From positions 36,857 to 100,856 of the forward strand of contig NW_003546495.1 in the NCBI RefSeq assembly GCF_000090795.2: a stretch of DNA of 64,000 nucleotides. Reading direction: 5' to 3'. Both the position numbers and the translations under genes were made by a program. The notes under the pieces are model-generated. The model searched no databases and had not been told where the DNA came from. It saw only the letters and a program-made list of their open reading frames with translations. The DNA is from Amphimedon queenslandica (Eukaryota > Porifera > Demospongiae > Haplosclerida > Niphatidae). Positions 24,119-33,832 of the stretch are shown one piece after another; positions within the stretch are counted from its first letter, which is position 1, and each line of letters starts with the position of its first letter.

Positions 24119-24637
24119 AATTGACTTAAAATGACATCATCAATATGTCCCATTTGATTCTGACAAATCTCCAGCTTAATGTAAGAACATTGTTTTCAAA
24201 TTAAGATTTTTCACAGTATAATGGAATCATGCACTATCATCAGACATATCCAGATAGAAGAGGAAAAAAGATTAAAGGAAACAAAAAAAGAGAGCAGAGC
24301 AGTCATACAAAATAGACAATATGGACAAATAATGGAATATTATTATCATTCTTTAATTTGATGCAACTATTCACTTGAGTAAGCAAATTTCTAAATATTG
24401 GGTGAATAAAACTACATAAAACAACAGAAATAGTAGTCTATTATTTTTCTAACTATCATTTATCCTAACATTAAAGACGGAACTCATATAGGTAAGTGTA
24501 TGCGCAAAAAAAAATTCTACAGGAAAAGTACTTTACAAGCTTGGCATAATAGGAAGCATACATGTATCTAATAAATGGCTATAACTTAAACTTAAAAAGA
24601 GCATTGAAAGAATCAAAACTATACAACAAGCAAAACA
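24119..24637. repeat. Direct repeat copy 2 of a duplicated 0.5 kb segment
   Basis: Homologous to 22,827-23,330 with many substitutions and small indels, so the duplication is old. The 72-codon ORF at 24,562-24,780 lies partly in it and is not shared by copy 1, so it is not taken as coding. Confidence 0.8.
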
Positions 24638-24898
24638 ATAAACAATTATATAGTGTCTTGCGTGACTCACCAAATTTGAATATCTTGAGAGGTATTCTTC
24701 TACGTAAAGATAGAATTACTTGCTTTACTTTTCATGGAATTAATTTGGCTAACTGCAAGAGTGAGAGACAAATACATTGAATAATAGGTACATACATAAT
24801 TCATTATGCAACTTAAGTTCCTGTCATAATTGTAATGAAATTCACCCAAAAAGTTTGAAAAAATGTATTATGCATGCCTTTCTCATATTCATCACATC

Positions 24899-24978
24899 TC
24901 ATGTATAAGATATCACAAAGTCACTTTCATGTATAAGATATCACAAAGTCACTTTCATGTATAAGATATCACAAAGTC
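24899..24978. repeat. 28-bp tandem triplication
   Basis: The unit TCATGTATAAGATATCACAA plus AGTCACTT occurs almost three times without mismatch. Perfect identity implies a recent expansion. Confidence 0.9.
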
Positions 24979-25714
24979 TGAAGCTTACAAATACTTCCAG
25001 TAATAGATTCTAATCATCAATGAACAAAGATAATTTTGCAAGTAAAAATCTATAACAAAGAAAATTAATCATGAGTGCATTGCTTACTTCCTTACTATGT
25101 CCAGTTGAGTACATTCAGCAAAGATCTTGAGTTACAATAAATAAAGCATACAGAAGCCTCGAAACTAATTTAACTTCCACACCCATTAGGACAAAGTATC
25201 CTTATAGTATGAGCTACCAACTATATCCGGCAATTGACACCACCTGAAAAATATAACAAGAAGGATGGCATGATAATACATGTAAACAGTGAGTGTAATT
25301 ATACTCACACATTTACAAACTTTTCAGAAAACTGCTATGTCCATCTAGTAAACATACATAAAATAGGGACAAGGCCTCCATTTCTCATAACGAAAAAGTA
25401 AACTGAACAGAGAAAGTTTGTTTTGCAATAAAAAAGGAGACTCTTACTTTATAGAGCAGAAATAGACTGAGATGGTAGTGTTTTCCCTTTGCTTAATTAC
25501 AAAGAAACAAGATGCAGTTGTACTTTAACCGCAAATAATGAAACTAAAATAACTTACGTAATAATTGCACTCTATTAACGAAAACAAAAGACATGGTATA
25601 AAATTCTTTATAACATAAAGGACAAAGATCTTAGCATTTTTTATTAAGCTAAAGAAAATTAAACTAAACAATTCCACTTTAAAATAGCAAGGCTAAAATG
25701 TCATTACACTGCTT
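24979..25714. other. Intergenic, nothing recognised
   Basis: AT-rich, with no ORF of note. It lies downstream of the OTU reading frame and may include the 3' end of that element. Confidence 0.4.
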
Positions 25715-25852
25715 TTAATCAAGTACAGGTATCACTGAATCATAGTGATTACAATTAATGTGGTACAGATGCAACATGACTTTCATGGGTGTCATGCAAG
25801 TTTCGTTAGTGAACCGAGGCACATAAGTATGCCAATCACGGTAATTGGAATA

Positions 25853-26181
25853 CAGTATAACCTCAATTATCCGGACTCTAAAATCATGACCGGAAGTGAC
25901 CACGTGGTGCTTTAAATTCACTTAGAGTATATGGTATTATAAAATGGCTGCTTTCTACATGGAGTAGTTTGTTTAACACTGGAATGCTGCTGATTAATGG
26001 CTTTCTACTAGTAAAAAGGCTTGGATATAGCCTCCTTATTGCTAATTAAGGCTCTAGCTTTTCTTTGGAGTAAGTATATGAAGGTTTTGAATGTCATTTC
26101 GATTATCCGGACTTTTCACTTATCCAGACCCATCCGGACCACCTGATGGACAAAGGGGTCCAGATAATCAATGTTATACTG
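25853..26181. mobile_element. Tigger/pogo-type MITE (329 bp, TA target site)
   Basis: The left end is CAGTATAACCTCAATTATCC and the right end, reversed, is CAGTATAACATTGATTATCT. TA flanks both sides (25,851-52 and 26,182-83). Terminal CAGTATAA and TA duplication fit pogo/Tigger. It has no ORF of its own. It interrupts the OTU reading frame. Confidence 0.88.
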
Positions 26182-26384
26182 TATTCTGAAAATACCATAA
26201 TCTTAACTTGAAACATTGTGGCAGCTACAAATTCCTCATATTCAGTTGACCATGAGGTTCCTACATAGAGTTTATGTCTGTTTATGTGACTCCTCACTGC
26301 TTTTAATTCATCGATATTGTAATAAATTCCCGCAGGAACGAGTCCACTAAAGGCAAGAACATTGGCAGGGTCAAGCATGAAGTT

Positions 26385-26546
26385 AATTAAGGACATACGG
26401 ACTGCAAAATGATTGTCTTCAGTACCAGTAATGGTTTTTGAAATTGTCCTATAGAAACATGCCCCAATTAAGGACATACGGACTGCAAAATGATAGTCTT
26501 CAGTACCAGTAATGGCTTTTGAAATTGTCCTATAGAAACATGCCCC
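26385..26546. repeat. 81-bp in-frame tandem duplication in the OTU domain
   Basis: Copies 26,385-26,465 and 26,466-26,546 differ at only two or three positions. Eighty-one bases are 27 codons, so the frame is kept. The unit carries GACFYRTIS with the catalytic Cys; only one copy is preceded by the Asp of the DGxC motif. Confidence 0.93.
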
Positions 26547-26719
26547 ATCACGGACAATCTCATCCCGAATATGAGGAGCCATTTCTCTGCAAGAAACCTG
26601 TTTGACAGCATGAACACGTTGAACAACTGTGATACCAGAAAGCTTTGATATAATTGCAACTGCTTTCTGTACCCAATCTCTATTGGTAGAAGGAGGTGGT
26701 AACATTTCATGCAAACCTT

Positions 26720-27650
26720 TGAAACACCCTTGGTCTTTTCTTCATCAATTAAACAGTCTGATTCAAGACTGTGAAATGATTTTGTCACTACTTTTTGACC
26801 CACAAAGTCATTGTGAGGAACAGTTACACTATCAACACCAGTCGTTCTGTGGTCTTTTATTTTTAATGGAAAGGGGTCAGCAAGCACCTTGGTACAGAGA
26901 GCTCCAACTTCTTATTTCGAAACAAACTTGGAGTGCATACAAAAGGTGAACCTACTTCTTCAGCCACTGCTAAATGGAAACTTTGCTCTTTTAATTTCAA
27001 AGGACTTGGTGTCATTGATGGTGAAGGGCACTTACTTAAAGATAGCTGTACCTCCCGCATCTTGTGGATAGATGTTGGAGTACTTTTGGATGGAACAAAG
27101 GTCAGTTGTACTGAGGAATCCCACTTCTTATTCTGCAACAACGTTGGAGTTCGTACAGAAGGAGAACCCACTATTTCAGCCACTGCTAAATGGGAACTTT
27201 GCTTATTTAATTTTGATGGGCCTGGGGTCATCAACGGTGAAGGGCACTTACTTAAAGATACATGTACCTCCGGCATGTTGTCCACAGCAGTTGGAGTACA
27301 TGTGGAGTGAGAGCCTACTTTATGAACAGTTGATACAGTGTCTGAAATGTGCACCACAGGAGTACTTTGCCATGGAATTTGTGGTAGAACAGGAGTATTG
27401 GATGGCGAACAGCATTTTAATACAGATATCTCCAACTTTTTACCTAGGATAAAAGATGGAGTGGATACAATAGGAGAGCCTACTTTTTCAGCAGTTGATG
27501 CACTGCATGGCACAATGACACTTCCAAGAGCAGGGGTACTTTGGTCTTTAATTTTTGATAGAAATAATGGAGAAGGGACTTTCGGTGAATACAGACCCAT
27601 TTTCTTAAGTGGCAGTGTCCACAAGGCACCAGGAGTGAGTTGTCCATAGC
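26720..27650 (-). CDS. Ser/Pro/Thr-rich repetitive linker before the OTU domain
   Basis: The minus frame 26,863-27,624 repeats a module of about 70 residues: VGSPxVxTPSxxxxKK, SVQLT or SVLKC, STPTSIHKMREVQLSLSKCP, SPSMTPSPLKLKEQSFH and LAVAEE. It occurs twice almost complete and once in part. The DNA repeat is about 210 bp (26,930-27,140 and 27,140-27,350). No catalytic motif; probably a disordered tether between zinc knuckle and OTU. A frameshift near 26,870 and another near 26,715 separate it from the OTU frame. The plus-strand frames here are shadows. Confidence 0.55.
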
Positions 27651-27774
27651 CCTTTTCCTATTCCTTACTTTAACAGCACTGTTAAAACTGAGGTGTTGGC
27701 ATACACTCGTGGGTGTCACAAATTTGGGTGTTGTTTACTATTGGGGTGTTGAATCAATCTAGCTTGGTGTTGTT

Positions 27775-29885
27775 CTATTGAAAGAGTGGTGTTACTACAA
27801 CACTACAACTTGTGTCAAAGTTAAAGGATAGCCATGACACCCTTACAGGTGTTGCAATAACACTGTATTTAATACAGTGAGGGCAATCCCATTTGTGACA
27901 TGGAAAATTGGGACATGCACACAATTCAACAACTGTTCTATCACTTAGGGAACATTCAAAGTCATAACAATCATCGTCATTTTCAGATACATTGTCATCA
28001 CTTTTAGATGCATTGATGTCACAGGAGGTATCAATTCCCGTAGCAGTATCACAGGTTGTCCTCAGTCGACAACTCTTGTGGGACGTTCTTCTGTGGTCTG
28101 TTGAGCCACATTTGCATTTGTCAGTCAAGGCATCTGCAATTGCTTCTTCAGTAGATGCATCCCTTCCATAATCATGATTCATTGCACTCTCTTTTACAAA
28201 CAATTGCCTGCGTTGATGTTCAAAGACTTTACGCTTTCTCTTATACAGCTTCCTCCTTGCTTTAGCAACATTGGTCTTCTTGCTTTCTATATCAAAAAAT
28301 CTATCTGCATTCAGCTTCTCCAAAATAGATGGAAGATTCTGAACAACAGGAAGGCACATCTGCTCAAGGATGTCAAGAATCCAGTGGTACTGAGGACCAC
28401 GCTTTGTAAAAAGATAGGTCATGCAACCTTGAATGAGACCTATGTTGGTAGAAATGTGGTAGTGAAGACGTGCAAGGTTCTAATTTTTGGACCTATACCT
28501 AACAAGAACATTGGTCGAAGCTTCAACAGGGTTTGTTGTGACTACTTATTTCAGGATGCATCAATACATCAGCAGACCTGCCTTTTTTTGACACTCTAAC
28601 TTGTAAGCTAGGGTATGAAAAGGACACTTCAAAACTTGGTCATTTTTGTAAGGTTTTCCATGGCATTTTAAATTGTATTTATCTGTACAAGAACCACAAC
28701 TACACACTACTAATAGGTGTAAATCACACTGGCCACCATCCCCATTGATGTTTATCCTGAAAGTGGTGCAATGCCAAGTGCATTAAATTCTCTGAGAAAG
28801 CATTGGGGTCTGTGCCAGCATTCATAAGGCACATCTGAAATGAGGCTTTGGCTTTTCTAATGAACTTCTCAGTGAGGCAACCACAATGCTTGGCATGCTT
28901 TTTCCCCTTGCAGTAGCATTCTACTTTAACACCATCATTAGTTGTCATTTGTTTTAATTTATGCAATTTGTCTAACTTTATAGCACAATTCTTCGCAACA
29001 TAATTGCTGCACAGCAATACCTGACAAAGAGGGAAATGTTTCAAGGCAACATTCTCAGATGTGCCGTCTTCGTCTTAAATGTGGCATTCCACTTTCATTT
29101 GATCCCCGAACATGAGTTTGAATACCTCGTTAGCACCAAAACCTGCTGCTTTTGCAATACCTTCATATACTTTATCTTGACACAAATTGTCACTTCCCTT
29201 TTCACAGATGTGATAATAGTATAAAAGAGCACCAGTCAAGTAATTTCTGACAGCGTATGTGCAGTTTCAGCTAAAACTGCCTCTAGTCAGCCAAACCGCA
29301 TCGCCACAGGTAACAGCCCTCTTCCAGCTCCCTAATTTTTTTTGATCCATATCTTGCATTTCCTTTCTGGCTTCCAAGCAAATGCCATCTAAAATGTCCT
29401 TCACATGTTCATACATCTCTTTAAGTGCCCCAAAAAAAAACACTTTCACTGACTGTATGCATTCCAAGGATGTGGTGAAACATTTTCTTATATATGGCAT
29501 AAGATGCTCCAGAACAAATTGTAGCAGCTTGTAAAATCTTAGAAACAGCAGCGTCACCATTCTCCCTCTGAGATGAGGTTTCAAATTTGACATTGCAGCT
29601 ACCACAGTTAGTAAGGCCAAAAGAGAGTGATGCTGCTCCCCCCAGTTCTATCAAGTTTACTTTCAATTTACCTTGACAATTGGTCTCCTGGCAAATTGAA
29701 TATTGTTCCACAAATTTGACCAACTGTGTAGTCTCTGTGACAACCATGCAATTACTGGTAGCATCTATGTGCAAATTACTCTTGCAAGGAGTATCCAGTC
29801 TAAATGTGCAATCAGGTTCACCTGGAGTGGGTTTTTCATTTTCAGTGGGACCTAGAACATTGTCCTCTTCCTCAGAAGGTACTGG
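27775..29885 (-). pseudogene. Mutator-like (PF20700-type) transposase with zinc knuckle, broken
   Basis: From the 5' end: PCKSNLHID, TTQLVKFVEQYSICQETNCQ, LGGAASLSFGLTNCGSCNVKF, FHHILGMHTVSESVFF, ICLEARKEMQD, WKRAVTCGDAVWLTRG, YLTGALLYYYHICEKG, YEGIAKAAGFGANEVFKLM, HFPLCQVLLCSNYVAKN, YCKGKKHAKHCGCLTEKFI, a Cys-rich block (VCSCGSCTDKY, KPYKNDQVLKCPFHTLAYKL), MTYLFTKRGPQYHWILDILE and a basic helix. A knuckle KCGSTDHRRTSHKSC then follows. This is the family's usual order. Frameshifts near 29,280, 29,060, 28,580 and 28,430 and internal stops show decay. It would cut and paste the element. Confidence 0.75.
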
Positions 29886-29929
29886 TTATTCAGTATAAAT
29901 TTATAACAATGACAATGGAGTGACGGAAC

Positions 29930-30492
29930 TAGTCTTGCCCCACCCCTTCGCTACCTGTGGAGGAAGGGTCTGGAGACACTCAAGGTAAAAATGTGTGCTG
30001 ATGCAGATAAATTCATGTCCCAATCAGATTGCTCCAACCATGTGTAGGACAAGAAATCATGTGACCGAAGAGCTCTGTTTAAGACAAAAGAGGAAGAATG
30101 AGGACCAAATAAAGGAAGGAAGGAGCCTATAATGCTCCCTAGACTTCTTTCTCAAAGTTTAAGAGCAGTAATACTGTGCTGCTTACTACAACGACGCCAT
30201 CACATTTATGACGTAATAATACTGTCACTTGTTTACAATAAAACGTCACAATAATAAGTAAAACTATGGCGCTCTGTGAAGAGTTGCTGCTCTCAAATTT
30301 GCAAGAGATGTCCAAGAGACTGTATCCTCATTTTTTCTTAGCTGCAAAGCATCTGTTTAAGCTGTCTTGACTGATCTGGTCTCCTCTGTCACATGACGTA
30401 GAGCCAACCACATATTCTATTTTCCACACACTTTTTGCGTGAGTGTCTCCAGACACTTCCTTCGCAGGTAGCGAAGGGGTGGGGCAAGACTA
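29930..30492. mobile_element. TIR element of 563 bp with 9-bp target duplication
   Basis: The ends are inverted repeats of about 55 bp: TAGTCTTGCCCCACCCCTTC, then GCTACCTG.G.AGGAAG and GTCTGGAGACACTCA. The flanks TGACGGAAC (29,921-29,929) and TGACAGAGC (30,493-30,501) match at 7 of 9 positions. A 9-bp duplication is typical of Mutator-type transposition. No transposase is encoded. Confidence 0.8.
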
Positions 30493-30501
30493 TGACAGAG
30501 C

Positions 30502-31906
30502 ACAACACTTGACATCAATTTTGTCACTCTGAAACATTTTGGTCATATAACTAGTTATAGCTTTTCATTTGCATAGAAACACAAGGTCAAACATGCCCAC
30601 TTGTCAGAACAGTAATAATGTAATAATTTATCTTCATTAATCAGTGAATAATCCTAGAGGCCCATCATTGAAACATTTATGCCAGTAATTCTGCAGTAAC
30701 GTGGAACTTTTCCCTGACATGCAAGAGCTACTAATATTTTATTTTTCATGTGATATACAGTAGAAGGCGAAAAAAAGATAAGTAGCAACAGTACTACACA
30801 GGTAGTGCGTAGGTAGTAATTTTACTTCGTTAATCTTCACTGCACTATGCCCAGGAAGTACTGTCAGTACCGCCCAGTCACATGTTCGATGTAACAAGCG
30901 TTCACGTGTTCTAGAGGCTCTAAAAGGACTTGAGGATGCTTCTCTTGGCTCTCTTTACTCTCAAAATTCATCTCTACTGTTGCTCTCTGCTTATAGAAGG
31001 CCGTTTAGGAGGCTCTTGCTCGATTCACTGTCAAACTACTATCCTGCTGCTGACCACGTGCACTACTACCAATGGTGTGCTTGCGCATGCCCAACAACGG
31101 TGCAGCAAACTACCTACTCAAAAGTAAAGTAGCTTTTTTTTGCCCTGTACTGTATATAAAAGCCTATTAGGGGCTTTCTCACATGCAGGATCATTGCCAT
31201 GTAACACTGCATTACGAGTAAATTTAAAACTGTGCACAGAATATGTATCTAGAGAGAAATGATAAAAGGAGAAATGTAAAGAGGAATAGATTTTTGCCAA
31301 AAATGTCATAACTATTTACAAAAATTAAAGTAGCTTTACAAGACAATTAGGGTGACTCAATACATTTAACCCTGTTTCATTTTTTTGTTAATGAGAATGT
31401 TTAACATTTCTAACACTTAAAGACCAGTGGTTATGTGATGATATATGGGACAGAATTCCAAATAAATTATTTTAATAGCCATCAAGTCTTTTGTATCTAC
31501 AAAAAGCTGTTTGAATGAAAAGATATCACAGGTGAATTTTTTAAAATCTACTCTCTGATTAAATTTACAAAAAACTACAGTATTTTCTTCATAATTTCTT
31601 TCCTGCACTGGATGGCAAAAAGGCAACTACATAAGCTATAGTTCCATAATTTTGATGCATTGCTCAAAATTTCTAATACAATATGAATTACAAAACTAAC
31701 TTTAACTGGGGTTTTAAATTGACATGCATGAATAATCTATTGTTCCCATGGTACATGTATGCTTAAGAAAGTATACTAAAACTACAGATACTGCATAGCA
31801 GAATATAATTAATTTAGAATGTGCAATAAAAAATTAAATGGATAGTGGGTTAGCTAAAGTGACAGATATTTTTAGCAAAATCATTGAACTTACTGATATA
31901 AAGATC
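30502..31906. other. Intergenic with one ATG-less ORF
   Basis: A plus-strand frame is open from about 30,803 to 31,127 (over 100 codons, no ATG in frame). It is less AT-rich than its surroundings and reads RCNKRSRVLEALKGLEDASL, then LLLLSAYRRPFRRLLLDSL and HVHYYQWCAC. It could be an exon or a transposon piece; I do not recognise it. The remainder to 31,906 shows nothing. Confidence 0.3.
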
Positions 31907-32322
31907 CAGACCAGGGGTCAATTACAAAAGCTCAATTACAATTACGCATTCAATTACACTCCTTTTGCAAGAATAGGCTCAATTACAGTTACATCAGTTA
32001 CACCATGATAGTGTAATTTCAATTACATTTTCAATTATAATTACAATTTGATGTACATGTATTGTAACAAGATACTGCGCAGTTTTTACACTGTGCCTTA
32101 AAATTTACATCAGGTAGTGATTTGCTGTTATCAAATAAACCTATACACATTAGAGTACATTACAAACATTTCTTTGCGTATCTGTACATTTTGTAGTTAG
32201 GTAAGTCAAATATAACTGAAAGTGTACTTCAATTACTTAAGCTGAAGCTCAATTACAATTACACAATTGCAATTGTAATTGACCCTTCAATTATAATTAC
32301 AATTGTAATTGACCCAGGTCTG
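31907..32322. mobile_element. hAT-type MITE (416 bp) built of CAATTAC repeats
   Basis: The ends are CAGACCAGGGGTCAATTACA and, reversed, CAGACCTGGGTCAATTACAA. The 8-bp flanks TAAAGATC (31,899-31,906) and AAAAGATC (32,323-32,330) match at 7 of 8. Much of the body is made of TCAATTACAATTAC-like direct and inverted repeats. CAG...CTG ends with an 8-bp duplication point to hAT. Confidence 0.85.
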
Positions 32323-32330
32323 AAAAGATC

Positions 32331-33151
32331 ACATTACAGTAGTTGTTTAAAACTGATATATGTAATGATAGACTGTGTAACTGCTGACGCTCCTATCATC
32401 TGTGATTTTGCAGCATGGAGCATGGTGATTATCACTAAATAGCCATTTTTACTTCCTAATATTTATTCCAAAATTTATCTACAAATACGAATAGCCCGCC
32501 ATTAAAAGGACATAACCCTGTCCGCTCTTTGTACACATACATTGTACTTCTTTTTTACACTGGATGATCCTTAATTACACTGAAAAAATCGCTTTTGAAG
32601 TTTTTTTGTACACTTCAAGAAAAATATTATCAAAAATACCCAAAATCTCTAAAAGTAAATCTGTGTATTTTGGATATGTAATCACAAACATGATCATATC
32701 ACAAGTCAGACACTACGTAAAATTATTTATTAGGCAGGAGATTGCCCAGATAGGCACAATAGAAGTAACTAGGTTTGAGTCAAAATGCATGCAATGTACT
32801 TTAAATGTAATTTAAATAGGTGCTCACTAAAAATTATTTACATGCACAACAGGTAATGGTACATCGACTCTAGAAACAGTAACACAAGAATCACAATCTT
32901 TTAATTTCTTTTCTCTTCTCTAACAAAGGAAAGAAATAATAAAATAGCAAAGAAAAGTTTCTCAACAACTGCAACACTCGTCTAAAAACTGCTTGCACTA
33001 GAGGTGCTTATAAGATATCATTAAATGAAAGAAATCTATTATTATACAGGGAAAGAATAGTGTTCAAATGCACTATTTCCTTCCTACATGATGGTGTGAT
33101 GATACACACTATACAATTTGACCTGTCTATGTAGGCAGAAATTAATGCCGA
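32331..33151. other. Intergenic, nothing recognised
   Basis: The 83-codon ORF at 32,564-32,815 has no motif, no splice context and an AT-rich composition; it is not called. Confidence 0.4.
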
Positions 33152-33372
33152 GCACTATTTTGTCCCTAAAATACTATAAGGAAGAATTAGAGCCTGGCTG
33201 CCTGCTGCACTATTTTGCCCCTACAATACTATAGGGAAGTATCAGTGCATTTTGCACTATTTTGTCCTACAATACTACAGGGTAGAATTAGTGCCTTATG
33301 CAATTTTTTTGTCCCTATAATATTACTGATAAGAATTACTGCCTGCTGCACTAGTGTACCCCTATTTTATTT
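33152..33372. repeat. Degenerate tandem repeat, about 47-55 bp unit
   Basis: Units begin GCACTATTTTGTCCCTA, continue AATACTATAGGGAAG and end TTAGTGCCT or similar. About four and a half units are present with indels. Confidence 0.75.
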
Positions 33373-33832
33373 TGGGAATTTATTTGAAAATTAGAATAGA
33401 TGTTATTAACATAATTACACCTTTGCCAAGGCCATATCTATAAAAATAAGTGTTTTGATAGAGGGAGATGTGCGTGTTTAAGGTAATTTTAATGGAATGA
33501 TGATGCTTTCGAAATTACTGAGATTATTTATCATTCAACTTGTGAAGAACCTAAATAACTTTGAAGTACCCCCTGTTTTTTATGGTTTACTTGTGTGCTA
33601 CCATAACTATAGTATTACTAACATTAAAAAATAACTAACTGGTTTTAAATTTTACTTTTTGTTAACTTTAAAATATGTCATGCATTGTATATTATTTGTA
33701 CTAAAAGAAAAGGCCCTCATGTCTTAAATGTAAGACATAAAAAAAGCGCTAAACAGATAATGAAGTTGTGTGAAGTGACATTACAATAGTCAAAGGAAGG
33801 GATAGTTTTGTGGGTAGTATTACAAAAGGAAC
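33373..33832. other. Spacer before the RecQ-like gene
   Basis: AT-rich, no ORF of note. It may hold the old promoter of the following gene. Confidence 0.35.

Larger units (their letters stand above)
25715..26720 (-). pseudogene. OTU-family cysteine protease, split by a MITE
   Basis: The frame reads HEMLPPPSTNRDWVQKA, ISKLSGITVVQRVHAVKQVS, CREMAPHIRDEIVRDGACF (OTU catalytic Asp and Cys in DGAC) and YRTISKAITGTE. It continues with LDPANVLAFSGLVPAGIYYN, GTSWSTEYEEFVAATMFQVK and IMVFSEY. It stops making sense at the MITE border (26,183) and resumes at 25,850 as SNYRDWHTYVPRF, ending HYDSVIPVLD with the catalytic His. The reading phases on the two sides agree once the 329-bp MITE and one TA are left out. 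A 27-residue duplication repeats the Cys block. OTU proteases remove ubiquitin; the role in a transposon is unknown. Confidence 0.8.
25715..29885 (-). mobile_element. Mutator-type transposon with OTU protease, minus strand
   Basis: Read on the minus strand from 29,885, a PF20700-type (Mutator-like) transposase is followed by a zinc knuckle, a Ser/Pro-rich repetitive linker and an OTU domain ending at 25,715. All parts share strand and order, which suggests one element or one long gene. Many frameshifts break it. A Tigger-type MITE splits the OTU part. Terminal inverted repeats of this element itself were not identified. The MITE at 29,930-30,492, just upstream, has a 9-bp target duplication of the Mutator kind. 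Confidence 0.65.

Noticed and set aside
26629-27649. Overlapping plus-strand ORFs over the OTU linker
   Set aside because: Shadows of the repetitive minus-strand coding sequence, which continues into recognisable OTU text.
31907-32322. CAATTAC repeats as a CRISPR-like or satellite array
   Set aside because: Unit spacing is irregular, repeats occur in both orientations, and TIRs plus an 8-bp target duplication show a MITE.
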